Assembly: GCF_001426745.1 (NCBI RefSeq)
Contig: NZ_LMFI01000016.1
Span: forward strand, 1-64,000
Source of the DNA: Nocardioides sp. Root140
GTDB taxonomy: Bacteria; Actinomycetota; Actinomycetes; Propionibacteriales; Nocardioidaceae
Length of the DNA: 64,000 nucleotides
Direction: 5' to 3'
Both the position numbers and the translations under genes were made by a program. Positions 1 to 8,357 of this stretch are shown here, one piece after another (position 1 is the first letter of the stretch; the number at the start of each line of letters is the position of its first letter). Under the pieces are notes generated by a model. It was given only the letters and a program-made list of their open reading frames with translations, was not told the origin of the DNA and made no database searches.

Positions 1-26
1 TCACCACCAACACCTCGACGAAACCA

Positions 27-63
27 GAGGCGCCCGCCCCGGGACCACCGGGACGGGCGCCTC
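27..63. terminator. Hairpin, probable intrinsic terminator
   Basis: A perfect 10-bp inverted repeat (GAGGCGCCCG at 27-36, CGGGCGCCTC at 54-63) encloses a GC-rich loop that can pair further. It lies beyond the 3' end of the minus-strand EamA gene. There is no long T-tract, only a short T-rich stretch on the leftward side, so termination strength is uncertain. Positions 1-26 show no gene start or stop I can support. Confidence 0.6.
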
Positions 64-115
64 ACCCTGCCTCTTGACAGGAAGCAGCTACATATCAGGT
101 GATAGAGAGACCCAC

Positions 116-1063
116 TCAGGCCGGCGGCAGCGCCTCGACCGACTCCCGGGACTTCGCCACCGGGCGGCGTTCGGCGCTGACGATCAGAACCACGGAGGCG
201 ACCACGATGCCGCCGCCGACGAGCACCGGCGGTCCGATCGGTTCGGCGAGCACCAGCCAGCCGAGGCCCACCGCCACGACCGGATTGACGTACGCGTGCG
301 TCGCGGTGAGGGAGAGCGGCACGTGGGTCAGCAGCCAGGTGAAGGCGAGGAAGCCGACGATCGAGACCGCCACGACGAGATAGCCGAGCGCGAACCAGGC
401 CCGGGGCGAGTAGTCGATGCTGAACCGCTCCCCCGTGCCGATCGCCAGCGCACACGAGCAGGCAGCGGCGACGAGCTGCTGGTAGGCGGCGATGGTGAAG
501 ACATCCCGTGGCACCTTGAGCACCCCCTGCAGGTATGAGCCGACCGCCCACGCAACGCTCGAGCCCAGGCAGAGCACGACGCCGATCAGCGGCATCTCGC
601 CCGTGACGCCCCGGCCGAGCGCCACCATCAGCACGAGCCCGGCGAAGCCGATGCCGACCCCGACCAGTGTCAGGCGTGCGGGACGGTCACCCGTCACCAG
701 GCGGAGCAGCACCGCCCACGCGGGTACGGCGGCGACGATCAGGGCAGCCACTCCGGAAGGCAGGCCCTTGACCTGGGCCAGCGCCTGGAACCCGTTGCCG
801 AGTCCGAGCAGCAGAACGCCGGTGACAACGAGCGCACCGAGCTGCGCCTTGGTGACGCGCAGCCCGGACCAGCCGCGGCGTACGGCGACGATGGCAACCA
901 GGATCGTGCCCGCGAGGAGGAACCGCTGCGCCATGGCCTGGAACGGGTCCACCTCGTTGACCACGAGGCGGATCGCCAGGTAGACCGATCCCCACAGGAT
1001 CCACACCGCCGCAAGGCAGAGGGCGAGGGTGGTCCGGTTGGTCCCGGGCGCCAGCTCAGGCAC
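116..1063 (-). CDS. EamA/DMT-family transporter
   Basis: The 315-residue integral membrane protein has about ten hydrophobic segments in two homologous halves, the layout of the drug/metabolite transporter superfamily. A Pro/Gly-rich first half is followed by a repeat with the typical loop near residue 240 (THAYVNPVVAVGLGWLVL). Members export metabolites or amino acids, but the substrate cannot be inferred. The start is GTG, 24 bp after the stop of the enoyl-CoA hydratase gene on the same strand, so the two are probably co-transcribed. It may export an intermediate of the neighbouring catabolic pathway; that is only a guess from position. Confidence 0.85.
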   Translation of the reverse strand: MPELAPGTNRTTLALCLAAVWILWGSVYLAIRLVVNEVDPFQAMAQRFLLAGTILVAIVAVRRGWSGLRVTKAQLGALVVTGVLLLGLGNGFQALAQVKGLPSGVAALIVAAVPAWAVLLRLVTGDRPARLTLVGVGIGFAGLVLMVALGRGVTGEMPLIGVVLCLGSSVAWAVGSYLQGVLKVPRDVFTIAAYQQLVAAACSCALAIGTGERFSIDYSPRAWFALGYLVVAVSIVGFLAFTWLLTHVPLSLTATHAYVNPVVAVGLGWLVLAEPIGPPVLVGGGIVVASVVLIVSAERRPVAKSRESVEALPPA

Positions 1064-1087
1064 GGCGGCGCTGCCGGGCCGGGGAGC

Positions 1088-1864
1088 TCACGCGAAGTTC
1101 GGTGGACGCTTCGCGATGAACGCCGCGATGCCTTCCGCCGCCTCTCCGTCCTCGAAGAGTCCCTGCTCCTGCTTCGCCTCATAGGCGAAGCCCTGCTCCA
1201 GGGGCATCTCGAACGCGGCGTCGACGGTGCGTACGACGGCCAGCTGGGCCGGCAGCGAGGCGGTCACCAGCTCGGCGGCCAGCTCGAGAGCAGCCTTCTC
1301 GACGTCGCCGTCAGCGAGGCGGTCGACCAGGCCGATGGCGAGCGCCTCGTCGGCGCGCACCTGGCGGGCGGTGAGCATGATGTCGAGCGCACGGCCGCGC
1401 CCGACCAGTTGCGGCAGGCGTTGCGTCCCACCGGCTCCGGGGATCAGCCCGAGCTTCACCTCGGGAAGTCCCAGCTTTGCCTTGGGGCCGGCCACCCGCA
1501 GCGTGCAGGCCATCGCGAGCTCGAGTCCGCCACCGAGGGCCAGTCCGTCGACCGCGGCGATGGAGATCCAGGGAGAAGCCGCCAGCCGGTCGTTGACCGC
1601 ACGCATCGTGTCGCCGTACGCCATGAACGACTCGGCGGTGATGGTCGACATGTGCTTGATGTCCGCGCCGGCAGCGAAGAACCCGTCGAGCGCAGAGGTG
1701 ATCACCATGGCCTTGACGTCTCCGGCCGCCTGCGCGGCATCGATCGCCGCGTCCAGGCCCTCGAGGATCGGCAGCCCCAGCGCATTGGCCGGAGGCCTGG
1801 CCAGCGTCACGACAGTGATGCCGGGTGCCTCGGTTCGCCAGGTGACAACAGGTGCGTCGGACAT
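1088..1864 (-). CDS. Enoyl-CoA hydratase/isomerase family protein
   Basis: The 258-residue crotonase-fold protein carries the oxyanion-hole region (FFAAGADIKHM, near residue 65) and both glutamates typical of true hydratases (LGGGLELAMAC near 110 and GLPEVKLGLIPGAGG near 135). It probably hydrates a 2-enoyl-CoA in beta-oxidation. The ATG start follows a GTGAGGG-like ribosome site. A GGTCTGACC motif lies 39 bp upstream, which ties it to the putative GntR regulon of the acyl-CoA genes further right, not to the aromatic genes it faces. Confidence 0.9.
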   Translation of the reverse strand: MSDAPVVTWRTEAPGITVVTLARPPANALGLPILEGLDAAIDAAQAAGDVKAMVITSALDGFFAAGADIKHMSTITAESFMAYGDTMRAVNDRLAASPWISIAAVDGLALGGGLELAMACTLRVAGPKAKLGLPEVKLGLIPGAGGTQRLPQLVGRGRALDIMLTARQVRADEALAIGLVDRLADGDVEKAALELAAELVTASLPAQLAVVRTVDAAFEMPLEQGFAYEAKQEQGLFEDGEAAEGIAAFIAKRPPNFA

Positions 1865-1903
1865 GGGCCCTCACTTCGCCTTCGGATGCAGTGTGATGAA
1901 TTT

Positions 1904-1912
1904 GGTCTGACC
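1904..1912. promoter_or_regulatory. Putative FadR/GntR-type operator
   Basis: GGTCTGACC is a perfect palindrome with one central base and AT-rich flanks (TTT before, TTAA after). It lies 39 bp upstream of the enoyl-CoA hydratase start. The same core occurs upstream of other acyl-CoA genes here and resembles the known FadR-type half site TGGTC/GACCA. Confidence 0.5.
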
Positions 1913-1974
1913 TTAACCGAGGACGCTCACCTGTGTCACGGGTCGACAAGAGCCCACTGTGGAGACTCCCACCG

Positions 1975-1991
1975 GTTCCGGAGCCCGGAAC
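1975..1991. promoter_or_regulatory. Putative IclR-type operator, dioxygenase beta promoter
   Basis: GTTCCG-GAGCC-CGGAAC is a perfect 6-bp inverted repeat with a 5-bp spacer, 68 bp upstream of the dioxygenase beta-subunit start. Sites with identical arms and spacing lie at 5604 and 9242, and the core fits the published IclR-family operator consensus. Confidence 0.6.
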
Positions 1992-2059
1992 AGCCTGTTC
2001 TCCCGACGCTTCCGGCCTCCGACAGTGGGACCACGTCAGTCCAGCCTGAGGAGACCGTG

Positions 2060-2581
2060 GTGGAGACACAGACCGTGCAGAGGCCGACCTCTGCGGATTC
2101 GCTCGCGTTGCATCATGAGGTGGAGCAGTTCCTCTACCGGGAGGCGGACCTGCTCGACACCTGGCGCCTGCCCGAGTGGCTCGAGCTCTTCCTGCCCGAG
2201 GGCGTCTACCTCGTGCCCGCCACCGACAAGCCGGACGGCGACCCGGGGCGTGACCTCTTCATGGTCCAGGACGACAGGTTCCTGCTCGAGCAGCGGCTCA
2301 ACTCCTTGATGAAGCGGTCGGCGCACGCGGAGTACCCGCACTCCCGCACGCGACGCATGGTCACCAACGTGCGCGCCACCGACCTCGGGGACGGCACTCT
2401 CGACATCCGCGCCAACTTCACCGTGCAGCGGATCCGCAACGGAGTGCTCGACACCTACGTCGGCCACTACGAGCACGTCGTGGTGCGCGATGACGACAAG
2501 GGATTCCTGTTCCGCACCCGACGGTGCGTGCTCGATCTCGACGCCCTCCGTCCCCACGGCAAGGTCAGCATCATCCTGTGA
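2060..2581 (+). CDS. Aromatic-ring-hydroxylating dioxygenase, beta subunit
   Basis: The 173-residue protein has the size and character of the small, NTF2-fold subunit of Rieske ring-hydroxylating dioxygenases. It opens with a helix bearing the family pattern FLYREADLLD and W-L-x-L-F and ends in hydrophobic strands. The subunit is structural and partners the alpha subunit encoded on the opposite strand at 4201-5520. The GTG at 2060 was chosen because TGAGGAGA lies five bases upstream; GTG at 2057 would be too close. The gene overlaps the SDR gene by four bases (GTGA), so translation is coupled. A putative IclR operator sits in its promoter. Confidence 0.88.
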   Translation: METQTVQRPTSADSLALHHEVEQFLYREADLLDTWRLPEWLELFLPEGVYLVPATDKPDGDPGRDLFMVQDDRFLLEQRLNSLMKRSAHAEYPHSRTRRMVTNVRATDLGDGTLDIRANFTVQRIRNGVLDTYVGHYEHVVVRDDDKGFLFRTRRCVLDLDALRPHGKVSIIL

Positions 2582-3381
2582 ACCGGCTCGCAGGGAAGGT
2601 GGCGATCGTCACGGGAGCCAGCCCCAACATCGGCGGGACCCTCGCCGCTGGCCTGGCCGCGGAAGGGGCCCGGGTGCTGTGCGCCGACCTCGACCCCGAC
2701 GTCGCCAAGGCCAGTGCAGCCCGCATCGAGGAAGCCGGCGGCGAGGCCGTGGCGATGTCGGGAGACGTCACCGACCCGGCCCATGCCGAGGAAGTGGTGG
2801 CCCGCGCCGTCGAGACCTGGGGTCGCGTCGACATCCTCGTCAACAATGCGGTGTTCTTCCAGCAACAGGGCCTGATGGACATGCCGTACGACGACTACCG
2901 GCGCCAGCTCGACGTGATCCTGGGTGGCTCGTTCCTGTTCTCCAGGGCGGCGGCCGCAGTCATGATCGAGGCCGGCACGGCGGGAAGCATCATCAACGTG
3001 CTCTCCACAGCGGCCTGGCAGGGCCAGCCCGGCAACATCGGCTACACCACCGGCAAGAGCGGGCTGATCAACTTCACCCGCTCGACCGCGATGGACCTGG
3101 CCCGGTACGGCGTCCGCGTGAACAGCTTCACCCCGACCGCCACGATGCCCACCGACCCCGAGGCGCGGGCCCAGCTGGAGGAGCTTCTGAGCCGCCCGGG
3201 CACGCGGTCGATGGACTTCAAGGCACAGTTGCCGCTCAACCGGCTGCCCACCCCCGAGGACTACGTGGGAGCCGTCGTCTATCTCGCCTCCGACGAGGCT
3301 TCGATGGTGACCGGCACGAACATCACGGTGGACGGCGGGGCCACGGCGAAGTACTGGCCCTGGCGCCCCCACGACTCCTGA
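2578..3381 (+). CDS. SDR oxidoreductase, probable cis-dihydrodiol dehydrogenase
   Basis: This is a classical short-chain dehydrogenase of 267 residues. It has an N-terminal NAD-binding loop (TGASPNIGG, slightly unusual where TGxxxGxG is expected), NNA near residue 90, a Ser in the VLSTAAW segment, the active-site pair in YTTGK and a terminal VDGG motif. It starts with GTG overlapping the stop of the dioxygenase beta subunit. The position suggests it re-aromatises the cis-dihydrodiol made by the dioxygenase to a catechol. That role is inferred from context; the family also includes 3-oxoacyl reductases. Confidence 0.82.
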   Translation: MNRLAGKVAIVTGASPNIGGTLAAGLAAEGARVLCADLDPDVAKASAARIEEAGGEAVAMSGDVTDPAHAEEVVARAVETWGRVDILVNNAVFFQQQGLMDMPYDDYRRQLDVILGGSFLFSRAAAAVMIEAGTAGSIINVLSTAAWQGQPGNIGYTTGKSGLINFTRSTAMDLARYGVRVNSFTPTATMPTDPEARAQLEELLSRPGTRSMDFKAQLPLNRLPTPEDYVGAVVYLASDEASMVTGTNITVDGGATAKYWPWRPHDS

Positions 3382-3407
3382 CCGCTTCAACACTGAATGA
3401 GGACGAG

Positions 3408-4127
3408 ATGAACGACGTCATCATGATCGACCCGACGCGGTCGGCACTCGACACCGCGACGAGTCCGCTCCCGGTCCTCGAGATCTCCCTCCCGGGCACC
3501 CCGCACGGCGTCGTCCTGCTGTTCTGCGACATGGGAACCCTGGATCGCGATGCCGCGACCCGGATGAACCATCTGGCCGAGGACGGCTACGACACCCTCG
3601 CGGTGGAGGTGGGCGACGGTGTCCTCGAGGTCCTGCCCGTGCTGCTGCGGCGCGCAGCCGAGCGCGGTTGGTCGGCCGAGCAGGTGGCCGTGGTCGGCAT
3701 CGGCACCGGTGGACGAGCCGCCCTCACGGTCGCCGCGCACGCCGAGCTCGCCGCGGCGATCAGCTTCTCTGCGCCCCTGCACGGATCAACACCGCACAAA
3801 TCAACACCGCACGGATCACCACCGCACTCATCACCCCTGCCTGACCGGCCGGCGCGGACGCCGTGGTTGGGCCTCTTCGGCGCCGAGGACACCGCAGCGC
3901 CGGCAGACCGCGTGCGCACCCTTGCCGCCACGATGAGCTCTTCCGACGTCTTCACCAAGGTCGTCCGCTATCCCGGGGTCGGCCCGGACTTCCACGCCAG
4001 GCTGGACGACGGGCTGAACTACGCAGCGTCGTACGACGGGTGGCAGCGCACCGTCGAATGGCTCAATGCCCGCGTGGCGCCTCGCCTCTCGCCGCTGGCA
4101 ATGGCGTGGCGCAGTCGCACGAGCTGA
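3408..4127 (+). CDS. Dienelactone-hydrolase-like protein, nucleophile apparently lost
   Basis: The 239-residue protein resembles dienelactone hydrolases in length and overall pattern. The nucleophile elbow, normally G-x-C/S-x-G-G, reads G-I-G-T-G-G at residues 97-102, with Gly where Cys or Ser should be. The acid (GAED, near 161) and a late His (DFHARL) remain. Residues 125-142 contain an imperfect TPHxS/PPHSS repeat built from a 15-base unit, an insertion absent from typical members. The ATG follows a GGACGAG ribosome site. It is the last gene of the beta-subunit operon, and a strong hairpin follows. It may be a non-catalytic homologue or use another nucleophile. Confidence 0.7.
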   Translation: MNDVIMIDPTRSALDTATSPLPVLEISLPGTPHGVVLLFCDMGTLDRDAATRMNHLAEDGYDTLAVEVGDGVLEVLPVLLRRAAERGWSAEQVAVVGIGTGGRAALTVAAHAELAAAISFSAPLHGSTPHKSTPHGSPPHSSPLPDRPARTPWLGLFGAEDTAAPADRVRTLAATMSSSDVFTKVVRYPGVGPDFHARLDDGLNYAASYDGWQRTVEWLNARVAPRLSPLAMAWRSRTS

Positions 4128-4140
4128 ACGCCAACGACAA

Positions 4141-4181
4141 GGCGGAACATCGCAGTCATCAGGTGACTGCGATGTTCCGCC
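4141..4181. terminator. Bidirectional intrinsic terminator
   Basis: An 18-bp perfect stem (GGCGGAACATCGCAGTCA and its complement) closes on a five-base loop (TCAGG, 4159-4163). It lies between the converging 3' ends of the hydrolase-like gene (+) and the dioxygenase alpha gene (-) and is the longest perfect hairpin I found in the window. Confidence 0.85.
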
Positions 4182-4200
4182 ATGTGGGGAATCCGGTCGG

Positions 4201-5520
4201 TCAGGCCGGTGAGGCAGTTGCTGCCTCGGGCGCCTTGCGCGGTGCCTGGAACAGCTCTCCGAGGGGTTCCTTGTCCTCGGGCGGCAGCTTCTCGCCGGTG
4301 ATGATCTCGTTCCAACGCCGCCACCAGGTGCGCATCTGCAGCTCGTCGGTGGTGTTGTTGACGGGCTTGTTCATGCCACGGGAGATGTCCGACCAGGGCA
4401 GCTCCTGGCGCCCGCCGTACCCGATCTGGCAGGTCTCGAGGGCCTCCACGTCGTCCGGGGAGGCGAGACCGCCCGGCCCCCAGAAGGTGAGGAAGTTGTC
4501 GAGGCGCTGCTTGCGGAGCTCGTCGCCCTCCTCGGGCGGTGCCAGCTCCCAGGCGGTGACCTCCATGTAGTCCGGGGAGATCGGGTCGATCTTGCGGACC
4601 ACGACACCCATCACCAGGTCGATGATGACCAGGTTCGGGAAGATCACCAGGTTGCGGTTGCCCTTCATCCGGTCGACCCAGCCTTCGCCGTACAGCTCGC
4701 GGAACCGCTCGAACCTGGCGTCCCGCTCGACGGCGCCGGCCTCCGACAGGGGCCGTCCGAACAGGCCCTCGGTGGCCGGTGCCCCGGCGACCACGGCGTG
4801 GCCGTTGCCGAGGTCGATGCCGCGCGAGTCGCCCAGGGCTGACGGGTCCAGGCTGCCACGGGCGGCGAGGACCATCTCGAAGTAGCGCTGGTGCGTGGAG
4901 ACCGCGTGGTAGCCGTCGTAGCTGTTCTCGACGAGCAGCTTCCAGTTCGCCTTCACCGAGTACTCATGGGTGCCCTCGAGGATCTCCATGCCCTGTTCGG
5001 ACTGATCGCAGACGAGGTCGATGTAGTCCGTCGCTCCGGCCAGGTGGGTCTTCAGGTCCACGATGTCGGGATCGAAGCTGATGAAGACGAAACCGCGGTA
5101 GGAGTCGACCTTGGGTGGCGAGGCGAGGCCGGGCCGCTCGAAGTCCTCGCCGTACGACGCATCGCTGGGCATCGAGACCATCTCGCCGGCCGTGCTGAAC
5201 GTCCAGCCGTGGTAGAAGCAGGTCAGGAACCTGGCGTTGCCGGAGGGCTCGCGGCAGAGCATCGCGCCACGGTGCGGACACGAGTTGATCCACACCTTGA
5301 TCGCCCCCGACTTGTCGCGGGCGAAGATCAGCGGACGGCCGGCGACGTTGCGGGTCTTGAAGTCGTTCTTCTTCTTCAACTCGGTCTCGTGGCCGAGGTA
5401 GAGCCAGGTGTGGTTGAAGATCTTGTCCCGTTCCTGGGCGAAGACCTCCGGATCCACCATGACGTTGCGGTTCACTCGGAACCGCGGCATCTCCCGGTCG
5501 TCAATCACGTATTCGGACAC
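4201..5520 (-). CDS. Rieske ring-hydroxylating dioxygenase, alpha subunit
   Basis: The 439-residue catalytic subunit carries the Rieske [2Fe-2S] ligands C81-P-H83 and C101-x2-H104. The mononuclear iron site follows in NSYDGYHAVSTH, where Asp and two His match the 2-His-1-carboxylate triad and the bridging Asp. It adds both atoms of O2 to an aromatic ring, fed with electrons by the ferredoxin and reductase encoded divergently at 5718-7269. Substrate specificity cannot be read from the sequence. The start is GTG with a GAGAGGG ribosome site. The gene runs opposite to its beta subunit, which is unusual because alpha and beta genes are normally adjacent on one strand. Confidence 0.93.
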   Translation of the reverse strand: MSEYVIDDREMPRFRVNRNVMVDPEVFAQERDKIFNHTWLYLGHETELKKKNDFKTRNVAGRPLIFARDKSGAIKVWINSCPHRGAMLCREPSGNARFLTCFYHGWTFSTAGEMVSMPSDASYGEDFERPGLASPPKVDSYRGFVFISFDPDIVDLKTHLAGATDYIDLVCDQSEQGMEILEGTHEYSVKANWKLLVENSYDGYHAVSTHQRYFEMVLAARGSLDPSALGDSRGIDLGNGHAVVAGAPATEGLFGRPLSEAGAVERDARFERFRELYGEGWVDRMKGNRNLVIFPNLVIIDLVMGVVVRKIDPISPDYMEVTAWELAPPEEGDELRKQRLDNFLTFWGPGGLASPDDVEALETCQIGYGGRQELPWSDISRGMNKPVNNTTDELQMRTWWRRWNEIITGEKLPPEDKEPLGELFQAPRKAPEAATASPA

Positions 5521-5603
5521 CGCGCGACCCTCTCAATCTCTTGCACAGACTCTTTGGCTGGTTCCTTGAAGGTGCCCGAAGTCGCAGTTGGTGGCATCGC
5601 CAC

Positions 5604-5620
5604 GTTCCGATCCCCGGAAC
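5604..5620. promoter_or_regulatory. Putative IclR-type operator, alpha/ferredoxin promoter, site 1
   Basis: GTTCCG-ATCCC-CGGAAC has perfect 6-bp arms with a 5-bp spacer. It lies in the 197-bp divergent region between the dioxygenase alpha gene and the ferredoxin gene, with the same arms as the sites at 1975 and 9242. Confidence 0.6.
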
Positions 5621-5633
5621 TGCCGGTCTCGAG

Positions 5634-5650
5634 GTTCCAATGGCTGAAAC
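5634..5650. promoter_or_regulatory. Putative IclR-type operator, site 2 (degenerate)
   Basis: GTTCCA-ATGGC-TGAAAC keeps the length and 5-bp spacer of the IclR-type site with one mismatch between arms. It begins exactly 30 bp after site 1, about three helical turns, so both would face the same side of the DNA. Confidence 0.5.
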
Positions 5651-5717
5651 CAGGCCTGTGTCGCAGTCGATGCGCCGCTGAGACTGAGGGTCCCCCGAAC
5701 ACCTGGAGAGGACGGAC

Positions 5718-6044
5718 ATGGAAGGCACCACGACGATGAACCGGCGCTTCGCCTGCACCACCGGAGACCTCGACCCGGGTGAGTCCATGACTGTCCCGGG
5801 CGAGGTCAAGATCGCTCTCCATCGCACCGAGGACGGCGAGTTCTTCGCCACCGCGGACACCTGCAGCCACGAGGAGTGGTCGCTCGGCGAGGACAGCGAC
5901 CTGGAGGACGACGAGCTGATCTGCCCGCTGCACATGGCGCGCTTCAACCTGCGCACCGGGGAGCCCACGTGCTTCCCGGCCACGATCGCCTTGAAGACGT
6001 ACGCCGTCGAGGTCGAGGGGGACGACGTCTATGTCGTCGCCTGA
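5718..6044 (+). CDS. Rieske-type ferredoxin of the dioxygenase system
   Basis: The 108-residue soluble Rieske protein has [2Fe-2S] ligands C49-S-H51 and C69-P-L-H72. It carries electrons from the flavoprotein encoded next to the alpha-subunit Rieske centre. The ATG at 5718 follows GAGAGGA; an ATG six codons later is possible. Its 3' end overlaps the reductase start by 14 bases, so the two are translationally coupled. It is transcribed away from the alpha gene, from a promoter region holding two putative IclR sites. Confidence 0.92.
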   Translation: MEGTTTMNRRFACTTGDLDPGESMTVPGEVKIALHRTEDGEFFATADTCSHEEWSLGEDSDLEDDELICPLHMARFNLRTGEPTCFPATIALKTYAVEVEGDDVYVVA

Positions 6045-7269
6045 CCCGACACTCGACACGGCGAACGACACCCGGAAGGTGCTCGTCGTCGGCGCTTCCG
6101 TCGCCGGCGTACGTACCGTCCAGGCACTGCGCAGCGCCGGCTTCACCGGAGTGATCACGGTGCTCGGGGCGGAGCGGCACTTCCCCTACGACAAGCCGCC
6201 CATCTCCAAGGAGATGCTGTCGTCCGAGAGCACCGGCGAACCTGTCCCGCTGCTCACCGAGGACGACGTGGCGAAGCTCGACGTCGAGCTGCGACTGGGC
6301 GCGGCCGCCGTACGGCTCGACCCCGCGGCGAAGGTCGTCACCACCGAGGACGGCGAGGCGCACGCGTACGACGTTCTGGTGATCGCCACCGGGGCGAGTG
6401 CCCGGAACCTGCCCAGTGGCGAGGGCCTGGCCGGCGTGCACACCCTGCGCAACGCCGAGGACGCCGTACAACTGAGGAGCGAGCTCGCCCCCGGACGGAA
6501 GGCCGTGGTCGTCGGAGCCGGCTTCATCGGTGCCGAGTTCGCCGCGGCGGCACGCGCCTGGGACGTCGACGTCACGGTCGTGGAGGCCCAGCCGATCCCC
6601 CTGGCCCACATCCTCGGCGACCGCATCGGCGCCGAGCTCGGGGGCCTGCACGAGCTCCACGGCGCAACCCTGATGACCGGTGTGACCACCAAGCGCCTCG
6701 TCGGTGAGACCAGGGTGGAGGCGGTCGAGCTCTCGGACGGCCGCACCCTGCCCGCGGACATCGTGGTCGTCGGTATCGGTGCCGAGCCGGCCACCGCCTG
6801 GCTCAAGGGATCCGGGCTCCCCGTCAGCAACGGCATCGACTGCGAGGCGTCCCTCGAGGTGACCGGCTTCCCGGACGTGTACGCCGCCGGGGACGTGGCA
6901 CGGCCGCTGCACTTCCTCTACGGCGAGCCTGTGCGCATCGAGCACTGGACCAACGCCAACGACCACGCCGCCCTCGTGGCCTCGAGCATCCTCGGCACCC
7001 CCGTGCCGCGCCCCGCACTCCCCTACGTGTGGTCCGACCAGTACGGGCACCGCATCCAGATCATCGGCCTGCCCTCCCGGGGCGAGCTCGTGCTCACCCG
7101 GGGAAGCGCCGCGACCGGCAACCTCGTGGCGGCGTACGCCGGTCCGGACGGCGTCCTGGTGGGCGCACTGGTGCTCGGGAACCCACGGATGTTGATGAAG
7201 TGCCGCAAGGCCGTCATGAAGTCGGTGCACCACGCCGACTTCGAGCGCGACCTTCCCGCGGCTTCCTGA
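6031..7269 (+). CDS. Ferredoxin--NAD(P)+ reductase component, FAD-dependent
   Basis: The 412-residue pyridine nucleotide-disulfide-family reductase is of the type found with Rieske dioxygenases and actinobacterial P450s. It shows an N-terminal FAD dinucleotide fold (VVGASVAG near 15), the FAD-contacting PYDKPPISKE segment, a second NAD-binding fold (VVGAGFIGAEFAA near 155) and the C-terminal FAD motif YAAGDVA. It oxidises NAD(P)H and reduces the ferredoxin encoded just upstream, whose gene it overlaps. The extradiol dioxygenase follows 26 bp downstream, so ferredoxin, reductase and ring-cleavage genes form one operon. Confidence 0.92.
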   Translation: MSSPDPTLDTANDTRKVLVVGASVAGVRTVQALRSAGFTGVITVLGAERHFPYDKPPISKEMLSSESTGEPVPLLTEDDVAKLDVELRLGAAAVRLDPAAKVVTTEDGEAHAYDVLVIATGASARNLPSGEGLAGVHTLRNAEDAVQLRSELAPGRKAVVVGAGFIGAEFAAAARAWDVDVTVVEAQPIPLAHILGDRIGAELGGLHELHGATLMTGVTTKRLVGETRVEAVELSDGRTLPADIVVVGIGAEPATAWLKGSGLPVSNGIDCEASLEVTGFPDVYAAGDVARPLHFLYGEPVRIEHWTNANDHAALVASSILGTPVPRPALPYVWSDQYGHRIQIIGLPSRGELVLTRGSAATGNLVAAYAGPDGVLVGALVLGNPRMLMKCRKAVMKSVHHADFERDLPAAS

Positions 7270-7295
7270 CAGACCCAGACACGAGGAGAAGTGAG

Positions 7296-8357
7296 ATGGC
7301 AGAGGTACTCGGAGTGGGCATCACCCACTACCCGCTGCTGGCCGGCGCGGACACGCACATGGCGAGCCTGCTCAAGACGGCACTGAAGGACCCCGACATT
7401 CCCGCCGAGAGGAAGGACCCGGCGAACTGGAACGACCTCGCCCGTCGGGAGTGGGGCGACGACGGCGGTGTCACCGCAGCTGCCGGCCACCGGGCCGCGC
7501 TGATGGAGGACCTCAAGGTCTGCCGCGAGGCGATCGACGAGTTCCAGCCCGACCTGCTCCTGGTGTGGGGCGACGACCAGTACGAGAACTTCCGCGAGGA
7601 GGTGATCCCGTCGTTCTGCGTGCTCGCCTACCCCGACACCGAGGTCGAGCCGTTCGGCGTGCTGGGCAAGATCATGGTGCCCAACTACTGGGGCCTGCCG
7701 GACGACACAAGCTTCACCATGCGCGGCAACCAGGACTACGCGAAGAAGCTGACCAGCGACGTTCTCAACTCAGGCGTCGACGTCGCCTACAGCTACGAGC
7801 AGCGCAAGGGCATCCATTTCCCGCATGCCTTCGCCAACACCCAGGTGTTCCTCGACTTCGACAACATCGGCAGGGAGTTCCCCTACCCGATCGTGCCGAT
7901 GGCGGTGAACTGCTACGGCGAGCACGTGATCGCCCGCCGCGGCGGGATCGCCCGCTTTGCCGACATCGTCGACGAGGTCCTCGACCCGCCCGGCCCGACG
8001 CCGAAGCGCTGCTTCGAGTTCGGCAAGGCCGTGGGACGCTCGGTCATGGACAGCGACCTGAGGGTCGCCCTGGTCGCCTCCTCGAGCTGGTCGCACGCGT
8101 TCCTGCACGACAAGGGCTGGCACCTGCGCCCTGACACAGAGTCGGACCAGAAGTTCTACGACGCGATGCTCGCCGGTGACTACGACTACTGGGTCTCCCA
8201 CACCAGCCGGCAGATCATCGACGCCGGGCAGCACGAGATGCTCAACTGGTTCTGCCTGCTCGGTGCGGTCTCCGAGCTCGGGATGGAGCTGGACTGGTCG
8301 GACTTCGTGCCCACCGAGATCTTCAACTCCAACAAGGCCTTCGCCCTGTTCCGTTAG
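7296..8357 (+). CDS. Class III (LigB-type) extradiol ring-cleavage dioxygenase
   Basis: The 353-residue protein matches the LigB-like class III extradiol family. It has an N-terminal GITHYP motif (H11), H65, a conserved NCYGEH segment (about 205-210) and the late SSSWSHAF motif; H11, H65 and E209 are candidate Fe(II) ligands. Such enzymes open a catechol next to a hydroxyl with O2. The ATG follows AGGAGAAG. It comes directly after the dioxygenase electron-transfer genes and would cleave the diol produced by that system. Its 3' end overlaps the IclR gene on the other strand by four bases. Confidence 0.85.
   Translation: MAEVLGVGITHYPLLAGADTHMASLLKTALKDPDIPAERKDPANWNDLARREWGDDGGVTAAAGHRAALMEDLKVCREAIDEFQPDLLLVWGDDQYENFREEVIPSFCVLAYPDTEVEPFGVLGKIMVPNYWGLPDDTSFTMRGNQDYAKKLTSDVLNSGVDVAYSYEQRKGIHFPHAFANTQVFLDFDNIGREFPYPIVPMAVNCYGEHVIARRGGIARFADIVDEVLDPPGPTPKRCFEFGKAVGRSVMDSDLRVALVASSSWSHAFLHDKGWHLRPDTESDQKFYDAMLAGDYDYWVSHTSRQIIDAGQHEMLNWFCLLGAVSELGMELDWSDFVPTEIFNSNKAFALFR

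Noticed and set aside
1953..2031. Inverted pair CCCACTGT / ACAGTGGG flanking the IclR site at 1975
   Set aside because: The 8-bp arms are over 60 bases apart and are not repeated at the other IclR-type promoters, so chance is likely.
5718..8357. Ferredoxin and reductase as partners of the P450 at 20809 rather than of the dioxygenase
   Set aside because: The ferredoxin here is Rieske-type and adjoins the dioxygenase alpha gene; the P450 has its own [3Fe-4S] ferredoxin at 22188. Sharing of the reductase remains possible.
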